NCBI GenBank assembly: GCA_016871255.1
Contig: VFZH01000027.1
Span: 1 to 33,397 of the forward strand
Direction of reading: 5' to 3'
DNA from: Acidimicrobiia bacterium
GTDB taxonomy: Bacteria > Acidobacteriota > Vicinamibacteria > Vicinamibacterales > UBA2999
DNA: 33,397 nucleotides
The notes under the pieces: generated by a model
Database searches by the model: none
Told to the model about the DNA's origin: nothing
The model's input: the letters and a program-made list of their open reading frames with translations, nothing else
Translations under genes and position numbers: made by a program
Part shown: piece after piece, positions 1 to 7,112 of the stretch
Position numbering within the stretch: position 1 is the stretch's first letter
Layout of the letters: each line of letters opens with the position of its first letter

Positions 1-876
1 CACGCCGATCAGCACGTTCTGCGATACCTTCACGACAACGGCGGCGTTCCTCGCCGCTTCGCTGACCATCTCGCCCGCCGCGACCACCGAGGCGCTGGTG
101 TCGAGCGTCCCGCCCAGCCACGCCCCGCCCACCACGTCCGGGATGTCGAAGATTCGCACGAGGTGCGGCATCACCACCATCATCGGGGCCGCCACGATCA
201 GCACGAGCGAGGTCACATACGACAGCTTCCGGCGATCGCCCCGGATGGCCCCGCAGGCGGCGATGGCGGCGGACACACCGCAGATCGACACGGCTGTGGC
301 CAGCATGGCGCCGAACTCGTCGTCCACCCGCAGCCGCCGCGCCAGCCAGAAGCAGATCCCCCAGACGACCGTCACCACGGCCAGCGCCTGCAGCAGCCCC
401 AGGGCGCCCGCCTGCACCAGGTCGCGGAAGACGATCGTGGTGCCGGAGATGACCAGGCCGATCTTGATGTAGAACTCGCTGCGCGCAGCCTCGCGCAGCC
501 ACGCAGGCACCTGGATCGTGTTGCCCACGAGCAGGCCCAGGGCGAAGGCGAAGATCACGTACTCGACGCCCCAGGCGGACACGGTCGTGTTCCCGGCGAG
601 CGTCAGCGCCGCGACGGCCAGCAGGAAGGTCACCGTGAATCCGGGCGCAAAGCGCCGCAGCGATCCCCGCAGCAGGTAGATCGCGCCGGCCGCCAGGATC
701 CCCAGCGCTGCGCCCGCCCGGAGCACAGCCGCCAGATTCGCCGGCGTGAGCACCGACCCGGCCAGCTCGGCGGCCGACGACCAGTCGAACACGGGGCGAG
801 CGGGCTCGAACCCGGCGAGCACCAGGGCGATCGACAGCCCTCCCAGCCACACCGCCAGCCAGTCTTCGCTCGCCAT
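1..876 (-). CDS. YeiH-family putative sulfate exporter, N-terminal part (runs off left edge)
   Basis: Integral inner-membrane protein; 292 residues are visible and the C-terminus lies outside the window. I translated the minus strand directly: it starts MASEDWLAVWLGGLSIALVL and continues through about eight hydrophobic segments. The stretch around residues 105-150 (ALGLLVGNTIQVPAWL, then FYIKIGLVISGTTIVF) and the later AVSICGVSAAIAACGAI and GGTLDTSASVVAAGEMV are typical of the UPF0324/YeiH family, annotated as putative sulfate exporters. The EDWLAVWLG start matches the longer variants of that family. The ATG at 876 has no obvious Shine-Dalgarno sequence. The substrate is a family-level guess; no sulfur gene lies nearby in the window. 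Confidence 0.8.
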   Translation of the reverse strand, partial: MASEDWLAVWLGGLSIALVLAGFEPARPVFDWSSAAELAGSVLTPANLAAVLRAGAALGILAAGAIYLLRGSLRRFAPGFTVTFLLAVAALTLAGNTTVSAWGVEYVIFAFALGLLVGNTIQVPAWLREAARSEFYIKIGLVISGTTIVFRDLVQAGALGLLQALAVVTVVWGICFWLARRLRVDDEFGAMLATAVSICGVSAAIAACGAIRGDRRKLSYVTSLVLIVAAPMMVVMPHLVRIFDIPDVVGGAWLGGTLDTSASVVAAGEMVSEAARNAAVVVKVSQNVLIGV

Positions 877-904
877 CGGTGCTACTCGCCGGTCACTTCC
901 GCCA

Positions 905-964
905 CTCTTCAGTCCTCAATCAGCACTCGCCAATCAATCCGCAGTCACCAGTCCTCAATCACCA
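905..964. repeat. Degenerate CAATC-rich intergenic tract with 13-bp direct repeat
   Basis: The gap between the sulfate exporter start and the upstream gene's stop is a low-complexity run of TCAATC/CCAATC words. It contains an exact 13-bp direct repeat, CAGTCCTCAATCA, at 910-922 and 949-961. The same word family recurs just before rarA at 22970-23042. Its function is unknown. Confidence 0.6.
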
Positions 965-973
965 ATGCAGCGA

Positions 974-1621
974 TTACCGCAGCGACAGCCCCGCCGCCGC
1001 GGCCAGGTGCATCCCAGCCGGCGTGCCCTCACCTTTCCCGAGCCGGTGCAGCCGCACGTCGAAGCCGATGGCCAGGTGCCGCGAGAAGAACCAGCGCGCG
1101 CCACCGCCCACGTGGAGCGTACCCACCCGCCCGGACTCCCGCACGTCGTCCGGATCTGCCGACGCATGAATCGCCCGCGAGACGATGGTTGCGCTGCCGA
1201 TCCCCCCGCTCACGTAGCTCCATCCGTTGGTGGAGCCGAAGTTCAGCGACACGTGCGGCGAGAGGATCCTGACGGTCTGGTGAATGCGGGGCAGGCCGCT
1301 TGCAGCCGTGGCGGCCGAACCGCTCGAGGCTGGCGGCTCGGCAGTCCCCCTGGCCCACAGCGACGTGAACCCGACGCCCAGCCGGCCGGCGCCAATCGCC
1401 ATCAGGTAGACGTGCCCGCCGGCATCGAGGCCGAACGCCCGGCTCGGCACGAACGTGTTCGCCGGCACCCTAGGCAGGAATGCAGGGTCGTCAGGAATGG
1501 CCATCGTGACGCCGCGGAGGTCGACGGCGTACGGCCCGGGTGGGCCGGCCTGGGCGGCCGCCGCCAATGGACAGGACGCCGCCAGCAAGCCGAGCAGCCA
1601 CGCGCGCGCCCACCCGCTCAC
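974..1621 (-). CDS. Exported outer-membrane beta-barrel protein, function unknown
   Basis: A 215-residue protein with a cleavable signal peptide ([22 protein letters not shown], residues 4-25, read as two parts). After it come alternating hydrophobic/polar strands rich in Gly and aromatics, for example [34 protein letters not shown] and [20 protein letters not shown]. It ends in SLR rather than a terminal aromatic. The pattern fits a small eight-stranded OmpA/OmpW-like barrel, but I recognise no named family. It begins with GTG inside the deoC stop codon (GTGA overlap), so it is probably translationally coupled to deoC. A link to deoxyribonucleoside metabolism cannot be shown. Confidence 0.65.
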   Translation of the reverse strand: MSGWARAWLLGLLAASCPLAAAAQAGPPGPYAVDLRGVTMAIPDDPAFLPRVPANTFVPSRAFGLDAGGHVYLMAIGAGRLGVGFTSLWARGTAEPPASSGSAATAASGLPRIHQTVRILSPHVSLNFGSTNGWSYVSGGIGSATIVSRAIHASADPDDVRESGRVGTLHVGGGARWFFSRHLAIGFDVRLHRLGKGEGTPAGMHLAAAAGLSLR

Positions 1622-2475
1622 GCGGGCGCCCCCTTCCGCGACTCCTGCACGATCCGCACGCCGGCACTCGCGCCGATTCGCGTCGCGCCAGCCGCCACCA
1701 TGGCCTGCGCGCTGGTCAGGTCCCGGACGCCGCCCGCCGCCTTGACTCCCATCTCCTCACCCACCACGCGCCGCATCAGCGCCACGTCGGCGACCGTGGC
1801 GCCCCCAGGACCGAACCCGGTCGAGGTCTTCACGTAGTCGGCGCGCGCGGCCTTCGCCAGCGTACACGCCGTCACCTTCTCCTCGTCCGTCAGGAGGGCC
1901 GCTTCGATGATCACCTTGCTCAGCGCCCCGCACTCGCGGCACACCGACGTCACCGCCTCGATGTCCCGTTCCACCAGGTGCAGATCGCCCGACTTCAGCG
2001 CGCCCACGTTGATCACCATGTCGATCTCGTGCGCCCCATCGAACAGGGCACGCCGTGTCTCGTACTGCTTGACGTCCGGCGTCGTGGCCCCGAGCGGAAA
2101 CCCGGCGACGGACGCCACCTGGACACGGGACCCGCGGACCAGCGCGGCGCACACAGCCACCCACGCCGGGTTCACGCACACCGTCGCAAAGCCGAACTCG
2201 ACGGCCTCGCGGCAGAGCGTCTCGATCTCCCGCCTGGTCGCGTCCGGCCTGAGCAGCGTGTGGTCGATGAGCGACGCCACGTCACCCGCGTGGCCGCCCG
2301 TGGCGTAGAGCCCCAGCCGGCTGGCGCCGGCGTCCAGCACCGGGGCGACGCGCGTCGGGCAGCACGCGGCGTGCAGCGCGTGGCAGGAACACCGCTGGGA
2401 CGCGCCCTGCCGCGTGAGCGCAGATACCTCTTCGAGAACGATGCTGATCACACGATCGATGTCGGGGGTGGCCAC
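1618..2475 (-). CDS. deoC: Deoxyribose-phosphate aldolase with Cys/His-rich N-terminal extension
   Basis: Cytosolic class I aldolase that converts 2-deoxyribose 5-phosphate to acetaldehyde and glyceraldehyde 3-phosphate in deoxynucleoside breakdown. The TIM-barrel core begins near residue 69 ([12 protein letters not shown]). The Schiff-base lysine is K216 in [14 protein letters not shown], the second active-site lysine is K245 in VKAAGG, and D152 lies in EIDMVIN. At 285 residues it is longer than the usual 220-260 because of a 65-residue N-terminal extension containing C29, C31, H32, H35, C38 and C39. The start is GTG with only a weak upstream purine stretch. It overlaps the beta-barrel gene downstream and is divergent from hpt, 62 bp away. 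Function is secure; the role of the extension is not known. Confidence 0.93.
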   Translation of the reverse strand: MATPDIDRVISIVLEEVSALTRQGASQRCSCHALHAACCPTRVAPVLDAGASRLGLYATGGHAGDVASLIDHTLLRPDATRREIETLCREAVEFGFATVCVNPAWVAVCAALVRGSRVQVASVAGFPLGATTPDVKQYETRRALFDGAHEIDMVINVGALKSGDLHLVERDIEAVTSVCRECGALSKVIIEAALLTDEEKVTACTLAKAARADYVKTSTGFGPGGATVADVALMRRVVGEEMGVKAAGGVRDLTSAQAMVAAGATRIGASAGVRIVQESRKGAPA

Positions 2476-2537
2476 GGCTGAAGACGCCTGTCGTCTGGGC
2501 GCGCGGAGGCTGGCGGGCGCGGGCGCGACCGGGCGCT

Positions 2538-3092
2538 ATGTTACTCTCGCCGCCTGTGACGCCTCAAGGGTTGCAGACGCTGATTGCGTCCGAAGACATC
2601 CACGCGCGCATCGGGAGCCTGGCCACAGCCATCAGCCGGGACCATCCCGACGGCGTACACCTGGTCTGCGTGCTCAAGGGCGCGTTCATGTTCGCCGCCG
2701 ACCTGGCCCGCTGCCTGACCGGGCGGGTCACGATGGACTTCATTGCCGTCTCGAGCTACGGCACTGGCTCGTCATCGTCCGGTGAAGTCCAGCTCCTCAA
2801 GGATCTGGACGTGGCGATCGCCGGCCGCGACGTGGTCATCGTGGAAGACATCGTGGACACCGGCCTGACGCTGACCTACCTGCTGGGTGTCCTGCGGGCG
2901 CGCGCGCCGCGCACGCTCCGGGCGGCGTGCCTCCTGAGCAAGCCGACCCGGCGGGTTGTGGCCGTGCCGGTGGAATACGTCGGCTTCGAGATCGAAGACC
3001 GGTTCGTGGTGGGGTACGGCCTCGATCACGCGGAAGCGTACCGCAACCTGCCCGCCATCGCCGTGCTCGAGGGCGTGGTGTCCCCTACTTGA
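2538..3092 (+). CDS. hpt: Hypoxanthine phosphoribosyltransferase
   Basis: Purine salvage enzyme that transfers the phosphoribosyl group of PRPP to hypoxanthine or guanine. Its 184 residues are normal for bacterial Hpt. The PRPP-binding loop is VVIVEDIVDTGLTL (residues 99-112) with the acidic pair E103/D104. VCVLKGAFMFAADLAR (43-58) is the PPi loop, SSYGTGSSSSGEV (72-84) the flexible catalytic loop, and FEIEDRFVVGYGLDHAEAYRNLP the C-terminal base-binding part. No strong ribosome binding site is visible upstream of the ATG. Its stop codon overlaps the end of the convergent cytochrome gene by 8 bp. Confidence 0.95.
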   Translation: MLLSPPVTPQGLQTLIASEDIHARIGSLATAISRDHPDGVHLVCVLKGAFMFAADLARCLTGRVTMDFIAVSSYGTGSSSSGEVQLLKDLDVAIAGRDVVIVEDIVDTGLTLTYLLGVLRARAPRTLRAACLLSKPTRRVVAVPVEYVGFEIEDRFVVGYGLDHAEAYRNLPAIAVLEGVVSPT

Positions 3093-3498
3093 TGACGTAC
3101 TTGCCGTCCGGCGTGCGCTCGCGGTGCGCCGCGTGGCAGTTGTTGCACACCGTGTTGAGCGTCTTCTGCGCCGCCATCGCACCGGCCCGATCCTTCGTCT
3201 TCGCCGCCGCGCCCAGCTCCCCCACCGCCTTCAGCGCCGCGTCGTTGTGGGTGATGGCCGTTGCCGTCTTGCGCTTCTCCCAGAAGGTTCCGTTCTCTTT
3301 CAACAGCCCTTCGATGGTTGCGGCCGCCTTGGCGACACTTCCGAAGTCGCCGGCCTGAACGCCGCTGCGGATGGTCAGCATCGCGGTGTTCATGTCCTTC
3401 ATCGCCTTGACGAACGACTCCGGCGCCGGCTCGGCGGCCATGAGACCCAGTCCCCAGGCGGCCACCGCCGCAGCCACGGCAATCTGTCGTGCGCGCAT
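3085..3498 (-). CDS. Exported cytochrome c'-like monohaem protein
   Basis: A 137-residue periplasmic protein. Signal peptide at residues 1-22 (IAVAAAVAAWGLGLMAA), a helical body, and a single C-terminal haem c site CNNCH (118-122) followed by AAHRERTPDGKYVIK. This layout, four-helix length with the haem site at the end, resembles cytochrome c' and c556. The ATG at 3498 is chosen because a perfect GGAGGT lies six bases upstream; an open frame extends further upstream to 3774 but overlaps actF. It sits 37 bp after actF on the same strand, so it is probably the last cistron of the Alternative Complex III operon and could be its electron acceptor (inference). Cytochrome c' proteins can also bind NO, so that remains an alternative. 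Confidence 0.82.
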   Translation of the reverse strand: MRARQIAVAAAVAAWGLGLMAAEPAPESFVKAMKDMNTAMLTIRSGVQAGDFGSVAKAAATIEGLLKENGTFWEKRKTATAITHNDAALKAVGELGAAAKTKDRAGAMAAQKTLNTVCNNCHAAHRERTPDGKYVIK

Positions 3499-3535
3499 CA
3501 CACCTCCTGCCTGAAACGAACGTCTCCGCTCCTCA

Positions 3536-4690
3536 TTATCGCGTCGATGGTGCAAGGCCGGCACCGCCGGATTCGGCCATGCTCCCCTCGTCGTCCCGCG
3601 TCCGGCCGAGCGCGCCGATGGCCACGAGCCCGAACAGCGCGACGGCCCCCGCCAGCGCCAGCACTTCGAACGGCCGGCCCGGATGGGCGCCGGGCAACGC
3701 CGGCACCATCGCCACGTACAGGTCCAGCACCCGGCCCAGCAGGGCCGAGCCCGCGGCCACGGCCAGCACCCCACGATGCTGCTTGGCCCAGGCCGGCAAC
3801 AGGAGCACGAAGGGCACCAGCCAGCAGCACAGGGGCGTCAGCACGAAGAGCGGCGTCCACCCCTCCGACAGGCGATGCGTGAAGTACGCCGTCTCTTCCG
3901 GGATGTTCGTGTACCAGATCAGCATGTACTGGCTGAACCACAGGTACGCCCAGAAGGTCGCGAAGCCGAACAGCAGCTTCCCGAAGTCGTGCAATTGCGC
4001 CGCTGTCGGGCGAACGGCCGAGGTCAGGCGCGGGAGCGCCAGCGCGAGCAGCACCATCATCGCCAGCCCGCCCAGGAACATGCTCGCGAACTCGTAGAAC
4101 CCGTAAATGGTGCTGTACCAGTGCGGATCGAGCGACATGACCCAGTCGAAGCTGGCTGCCGGCAGCGTGAGCCCCAGCCCGACCAGGAAGGCGATCGCCC
4201 ACCGCGCGCCGGGCCCCCGGCCTCCCCGTGCCGCGGCGGTCCGGACGACCGCCCGTGTAAGAACGACCCACACCGCCAGGTACACGACACTTCGAAGCAG
4301 GAAAAACGGGCGCGTCAGCCACGCCTGCTTGAACGCCAGCGCCGCCGTGGGCTCGCCAGGGTCCGTGTACCAGGGATAGAGGCCCGGCCTGACGACGAGC
4401 ACGAGGAGCAGCACCACGGCCGCGAACGGCAGCGCCGCGACCAGGGCCGCTGGAATCCGCCGCAGGGTGGCGTGCCACGTGGCACCCGCCACTTCGTGCG
4501 TGGCCAGGAAGAAGGCGCCGGCGATGCCGAACTCCACCAGCAGGTACGCGCACAGCAACAGCACCAGCCAGGCGCGATCCGATTCTGCGTAGAGCCCGTA
4601 GCCCAGAGCCACCACGCCGACCACGGCAAGCCCTTGAAGCCCCCGCTGCACGGGTCCCGGCGCCACCGCCGCTGCTCGGGACGCCGCCAT
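3536..4690 (-). CDS. actF: Alternative Complex III subunit ActF (NrfD-like membrane subunit)
   Basis: Multi-helix membrane subunit of the quinol:cytochrome c oxidoreductase ACIII; 384 residues with about ten hydrophobic segments. Features seen in ActF homologues include the SFDWVMSLDPHWYSTIYGFY motif around residue 207, YLWFSQYMLIWYTNIPEET in the second half, and WTPLFVLTPLCCWLVPFVLL near the C-terminal helices. It is related to ActC but shorter, and like ActC is thought to take part in quinol binding and possibly proton movement. The ATG at 4690 overlaps the actE stop as TGATG, the same junction as actD/actE. A GTG one codon earlier (4693) is an alternative. Confidence 0.92.
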   Translation of the reverse strand: MAASRAAAVAPGPVQRGLQGLAVVGVVALGYGLYAESDRAWLVLLLCAYLLVEFGIAGAFFLATHEVAGATWHATLRRIPAALVAALPFAAVVLLLVLVVRPGLYPWYTDPGEPTAALAFKQAWLTRPFFLLRSVVYLAVWVVLTRAVVRTAAARGGRGPGARWAIAFLVGLGLTLPAASFDWVMSLDPHWYSTIYGFYEFASMFLGGLAMMVLLALALPRLTSAVRPTAAQLHDFGKLLFGFATFWAYLWFSQYMLIWYTNIPEETAYFTHRLSEGWTPLFVLTPLCCWLVPFVLLLPAWAKQHRGVLAVAAGSALLGRVLDLYVAMVPALPGAHPGRPFEVLALAGAVALFGLVAIGALGRTRDDEGSMAESGGAGLAPSTR

Positions 4691-5286
4691 CACGGTTGCC
4701 CCCCCGCTCCAGCAGCCTCACGCCGCTGCAGCTCCCGCAGGTAGAGAATCGACCGCCAGCGATCCGAAGGAACGATCTGGGCTGCGTAGGCCGGCATCTC
4801 GAAGCCGCCCAGCGTGATGATCTGGAACAGCAGCGTGTCGCTCATGTCCACCGCCCCTCCCAGAGTCAGGCTGGGCGGCTCGGGATAGCCGCGCGTCGTC
4901 ACGGGCCCGTCCCCCGCCCCGGTGGCCCCGTGGCAGGGCAGGCACCAGGCCTCGTACACGACCTGTCCCCGCTCCATGGCCGCCGCATCACCGGCCTGGA
5001 ACGGGTTGTCCCGCTCTTCGCCGATCGCGGGAACGTAGTCCGACTCCCCCCGGCCGCTACGCCATTCGAAGGTGTCGATCCGTAGCGTGCCGGGAACCGG
5101 CGGCTGCAGCGTGGCGCCGTTCTCGAACACCGGGTTGGCGGAGAAGCTGTTGAACCGCAGCCCCCGCGCCATGTCCGGGAAGAACTCGATGTTCCGCTGC
5201 TGGGTGGTCGACGGCCCGACCATCCGCAGCGCCAGGAACAGGACAATCCCGGCCAGCAGCGCGAGGTTCAGCACGACCCGTCGCAT
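4690..5286 (-). CDS. actE: Alternative Complex III subunit ActE (membrane-anchored monohaem cytochrome c)
   Basis: A 198-residue c-type cytochrome facing the periplasm. An N-terminal anchor (residues 5-22, VLNLALLAGIVLFLALRM) has no lipobox cysteine. The class I haem c domain has CLPCH at 115-119 and a likely axial methionine, M164, in GGFEMPAYA. In ACIII this subunit carries electrons out of the iron-sulfur/multihaem module. The chosen ATG overlaps the actCD stop by one base (TGATG), so translation is probably coupled; an open frame continues upstream but lies inside actCD. The sequence SDRWRSILYLRELQRRE near the end is typical of this subunit. Confidence 0.93.
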   Translation of the reverse strand: MRRVVLNLALLAGIVLFLALRMVGPSTTQQRNIEFFPDMARGLRFNSFSANPVFENGATLQPPVPGTLRIDTFEWRSGRGESDYVPAIGEERDNPFQAGDAAAMERGQVVYEAWCLPCHGATGAGDGPVTTRGYPEPPSLTLGGAVDMSDTLLFQIITLGGFEMPAYAAQIVPSDRWRSILYLRELQRREAAGAGGQP

Positions 5287-7112
5287 CAGGCGTTCTCCTG
5301 CACGACCAGGACGAACCGGTCGTCGGTCACGCCCAACCCCCCGGTCTTCGACCCTTTGAACGGCCGGAGACCCGCCACGATCAGGAACCCGACGAACGCG
5401 GCAAACACGGCCCACAGCACCGTGGCCTCGAAGATCGGCGGCACGAAGGCGGGCAGCGAGTTCATGGGCTTCCCGCCGATGTTGAGCGGCCAGTCGATCG
5501 CCGAGACCCAGAAGATGAAGCCGGTCATGAACGCCGCGCCGAAAACGCCGCCGGCGAGGCAGAACCGGGGCAGCCGGCTGCGGCCGAGCCCCATCTCCTC
5601 GCTGAGTCCATGGACGGGACAGGGCGTATACGCATCGAGGATCGGCACCCCGCGCTGCCGGGCCTCACGCGCGCCCGCCAACAAGGCCGCCTCGCTCCGG
5701 TACACGAGGTACCGCTGCCCGGCTGGCGCGGGCGCCTCCACGGGCGCGGCATCGGCTCCCGCGTCGTGCGGCAGGAGCAGCTTGACTTCGGCAATCGAGA
5801 TCACCGGCAGCAGCCGCACGAACAGCAGGAACCCGGTGAAGAAGAGCCCGAAGCTTCCGATGAAGATCGCGAACTCGATGAGCGTCGGCGTGTAACTCGC
5901 CCACGACGACTCCAGGAAGCTCCGTTCGAGCGACGTCACGATGATGACGAAGCGCTCGAACCACATGCCCACGTTGATGAACAGCGAGAGCACGAACAGT
6001 ACGACGAGGTTCCGCCGGATCGCCCGGAACCACAGCAGCTGCGGCACCACGACGTTGCCGGTGATCATCGTCCAGAAGCCCCAGCCGAGCGGGCCGAAGG
6101 CCCGGTTGGCCAGGGACAACTGCTCGTACGGGTTCGCCGAGTACAGCGCGATGAAGGTTTCAATCCCGTACGCCACGCTGATGATCCCGCCCGTCACGAT
6201 GATCAGGTAGCAGATCGCGTCGAGGTGCCGCGTGGTGATGTAGTGCTCGAAGCGCATCGTCTTGCGGGCGACGATGAGCAGCGTGAGCACCATCGCCAGC
6301 CCGGACAGGATGGCGCCGTCCACGAAGTAGGGCGGGAAGATCGTGGAGTGCCATCCAGGCAGGATGCTGACGCCGAAGTCCCAGCTGACGACGGTGTGGA
6401 CCGACAGCACGAGCGGCGTGGCCAGGCCGGCCAGCAGCAGGTACAGCGACTCGTAGTTGTGCCAGACGCGGTGCGACCCGTCCCACCCGAGGGCGAAGAG
6501 CCGGTACACCGCCCGCGCCCGGGGGTTCTCCGTCCGATCCCGCAGGGTTGCGAGGTCCGGAATCAGGCCCACGTACCAGAAGATCAGCGACACGGTGAAG
6601 TACGTGGAGATGGCGAAGAAGTCCCACACCAGCGGCGAGGCGAAGTTGATCCAGAGCGACCCCCGCGTGTTGGGGTACGGCAGCATCCAGAGCGCCAGCC
6701 ACGGGCGGCCGAGGTGGATCAGGGGGAAGATGCCCGCGCACGCCACAGCGAAGAGCGTCATCGCCTCCGCCGACCGGTTCACGGCGTTCCGCCAGCGCTG
6801 GCGGAACAGGAGCAGGATCGCGGAGATCAGGGTGCCGGCGTGGCCGATTCCGACCCAGAACACGAAGTTCGTGATGTCGAAGCCCCAGCCAACGGTCGTG
6901 TTCAGTCCCCAGGTGCCGATGCCGGTCGCGAAGAGGTAGGCCACCGCGGCCACCCCGGTGCCGAGCGCCGTCACGGCCAGCAGGAGCCCGATGGTCCACA
7001 GGCGTGTGGGCGTGCCCGCCGTCGCGTCCGCGACCTCGCGTGTGACCTGCCCGGCGGTGACGTGCCCGTCCACCAGGGGCGGAGCCATCGTGCCGGTCGC
7101 GGTAGCGTCCAC
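5286..7112 (-). CDS. actC: Alternative Complex III ActC-ActD fusion (NrfD domain plus DUF3341 domain)
   Basis: One 608-residue polypeptide holding two ACIII subunits. Residues 1-450 are ActC, an NrfD/PsrC-like quinol-side membrane protein with about ten helices; recognisable parts are WVGIGHAGTLISAILLLFRQ, HLGRPWLALWMLPYPNTRG and the MWFERFVIIVTSLERSFL segment. A short Ala/Pro-rich linker (about 451-465) leads into ActD, residues 466-608: YRSEAALLAGAREARQRGVP, DAYTPCPVHGL, two membrane helices, and IGGKPMNSLPAFVPPIFE. No stop or frameshift separates them. The GTG start follows the actB stop codon directly and has GGAGGAG upstream, in the last codons of actB; an ATG eight codons later is possible. 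In the better-known ACIII operons actC and actD are separate genes. Confidence 0.93.
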   Translation of the reverse strand: MDATATGTMAPPLVDGHVTAGQVTREVADATAGTPTRLWTIGLLLAVTALGTGVAAVAYLFATGIGTWGLNTTVGWGFDITNFVFWVGIGHAGTLISAILLLFRQRWRNAVNRSAEAMTLFAVACAGIFPLIHLGRPWLALWMLPYPNTRGSLWINFASPLVWDFFAISTYFTVSLIFWYVGLIPDLATLRDRTENPRARAVYRLFALGWDGSHRVWHNYESLYLLLAGLATPLVLSVHTVVSWDFGVSILPGWHSTIFPPYFVDGAILSGLAMVLTLLIVARKTMRFEHYITTRHLDAICYLIIVTGGIISVAYGIETFIALYSANPYEQLSLANRAFGPLGWGFWTMITGNVVVPQLLWFRAIRRNLVVLFVLSLFINVGMWFERFVIIVTSLERSFLESSWASYTPTLIEFAIFIGSFGLFFTGFLLFVRLLPVISIAEVKLLLPHDAGADAAPVEAPAPAGQRYLVYRSEAALLAGAREARQRGVPILDAYTPCPVHGLSEEMGLGRSRLPRFCLAGGVFGAAFMTGFIFWVSAIDWPLNIGGKPMNSLPAFVPPIFEATVLWAVFAAFVGFLIVAGLRPFKGSKTGGLGVTDDRFVLVVQENA

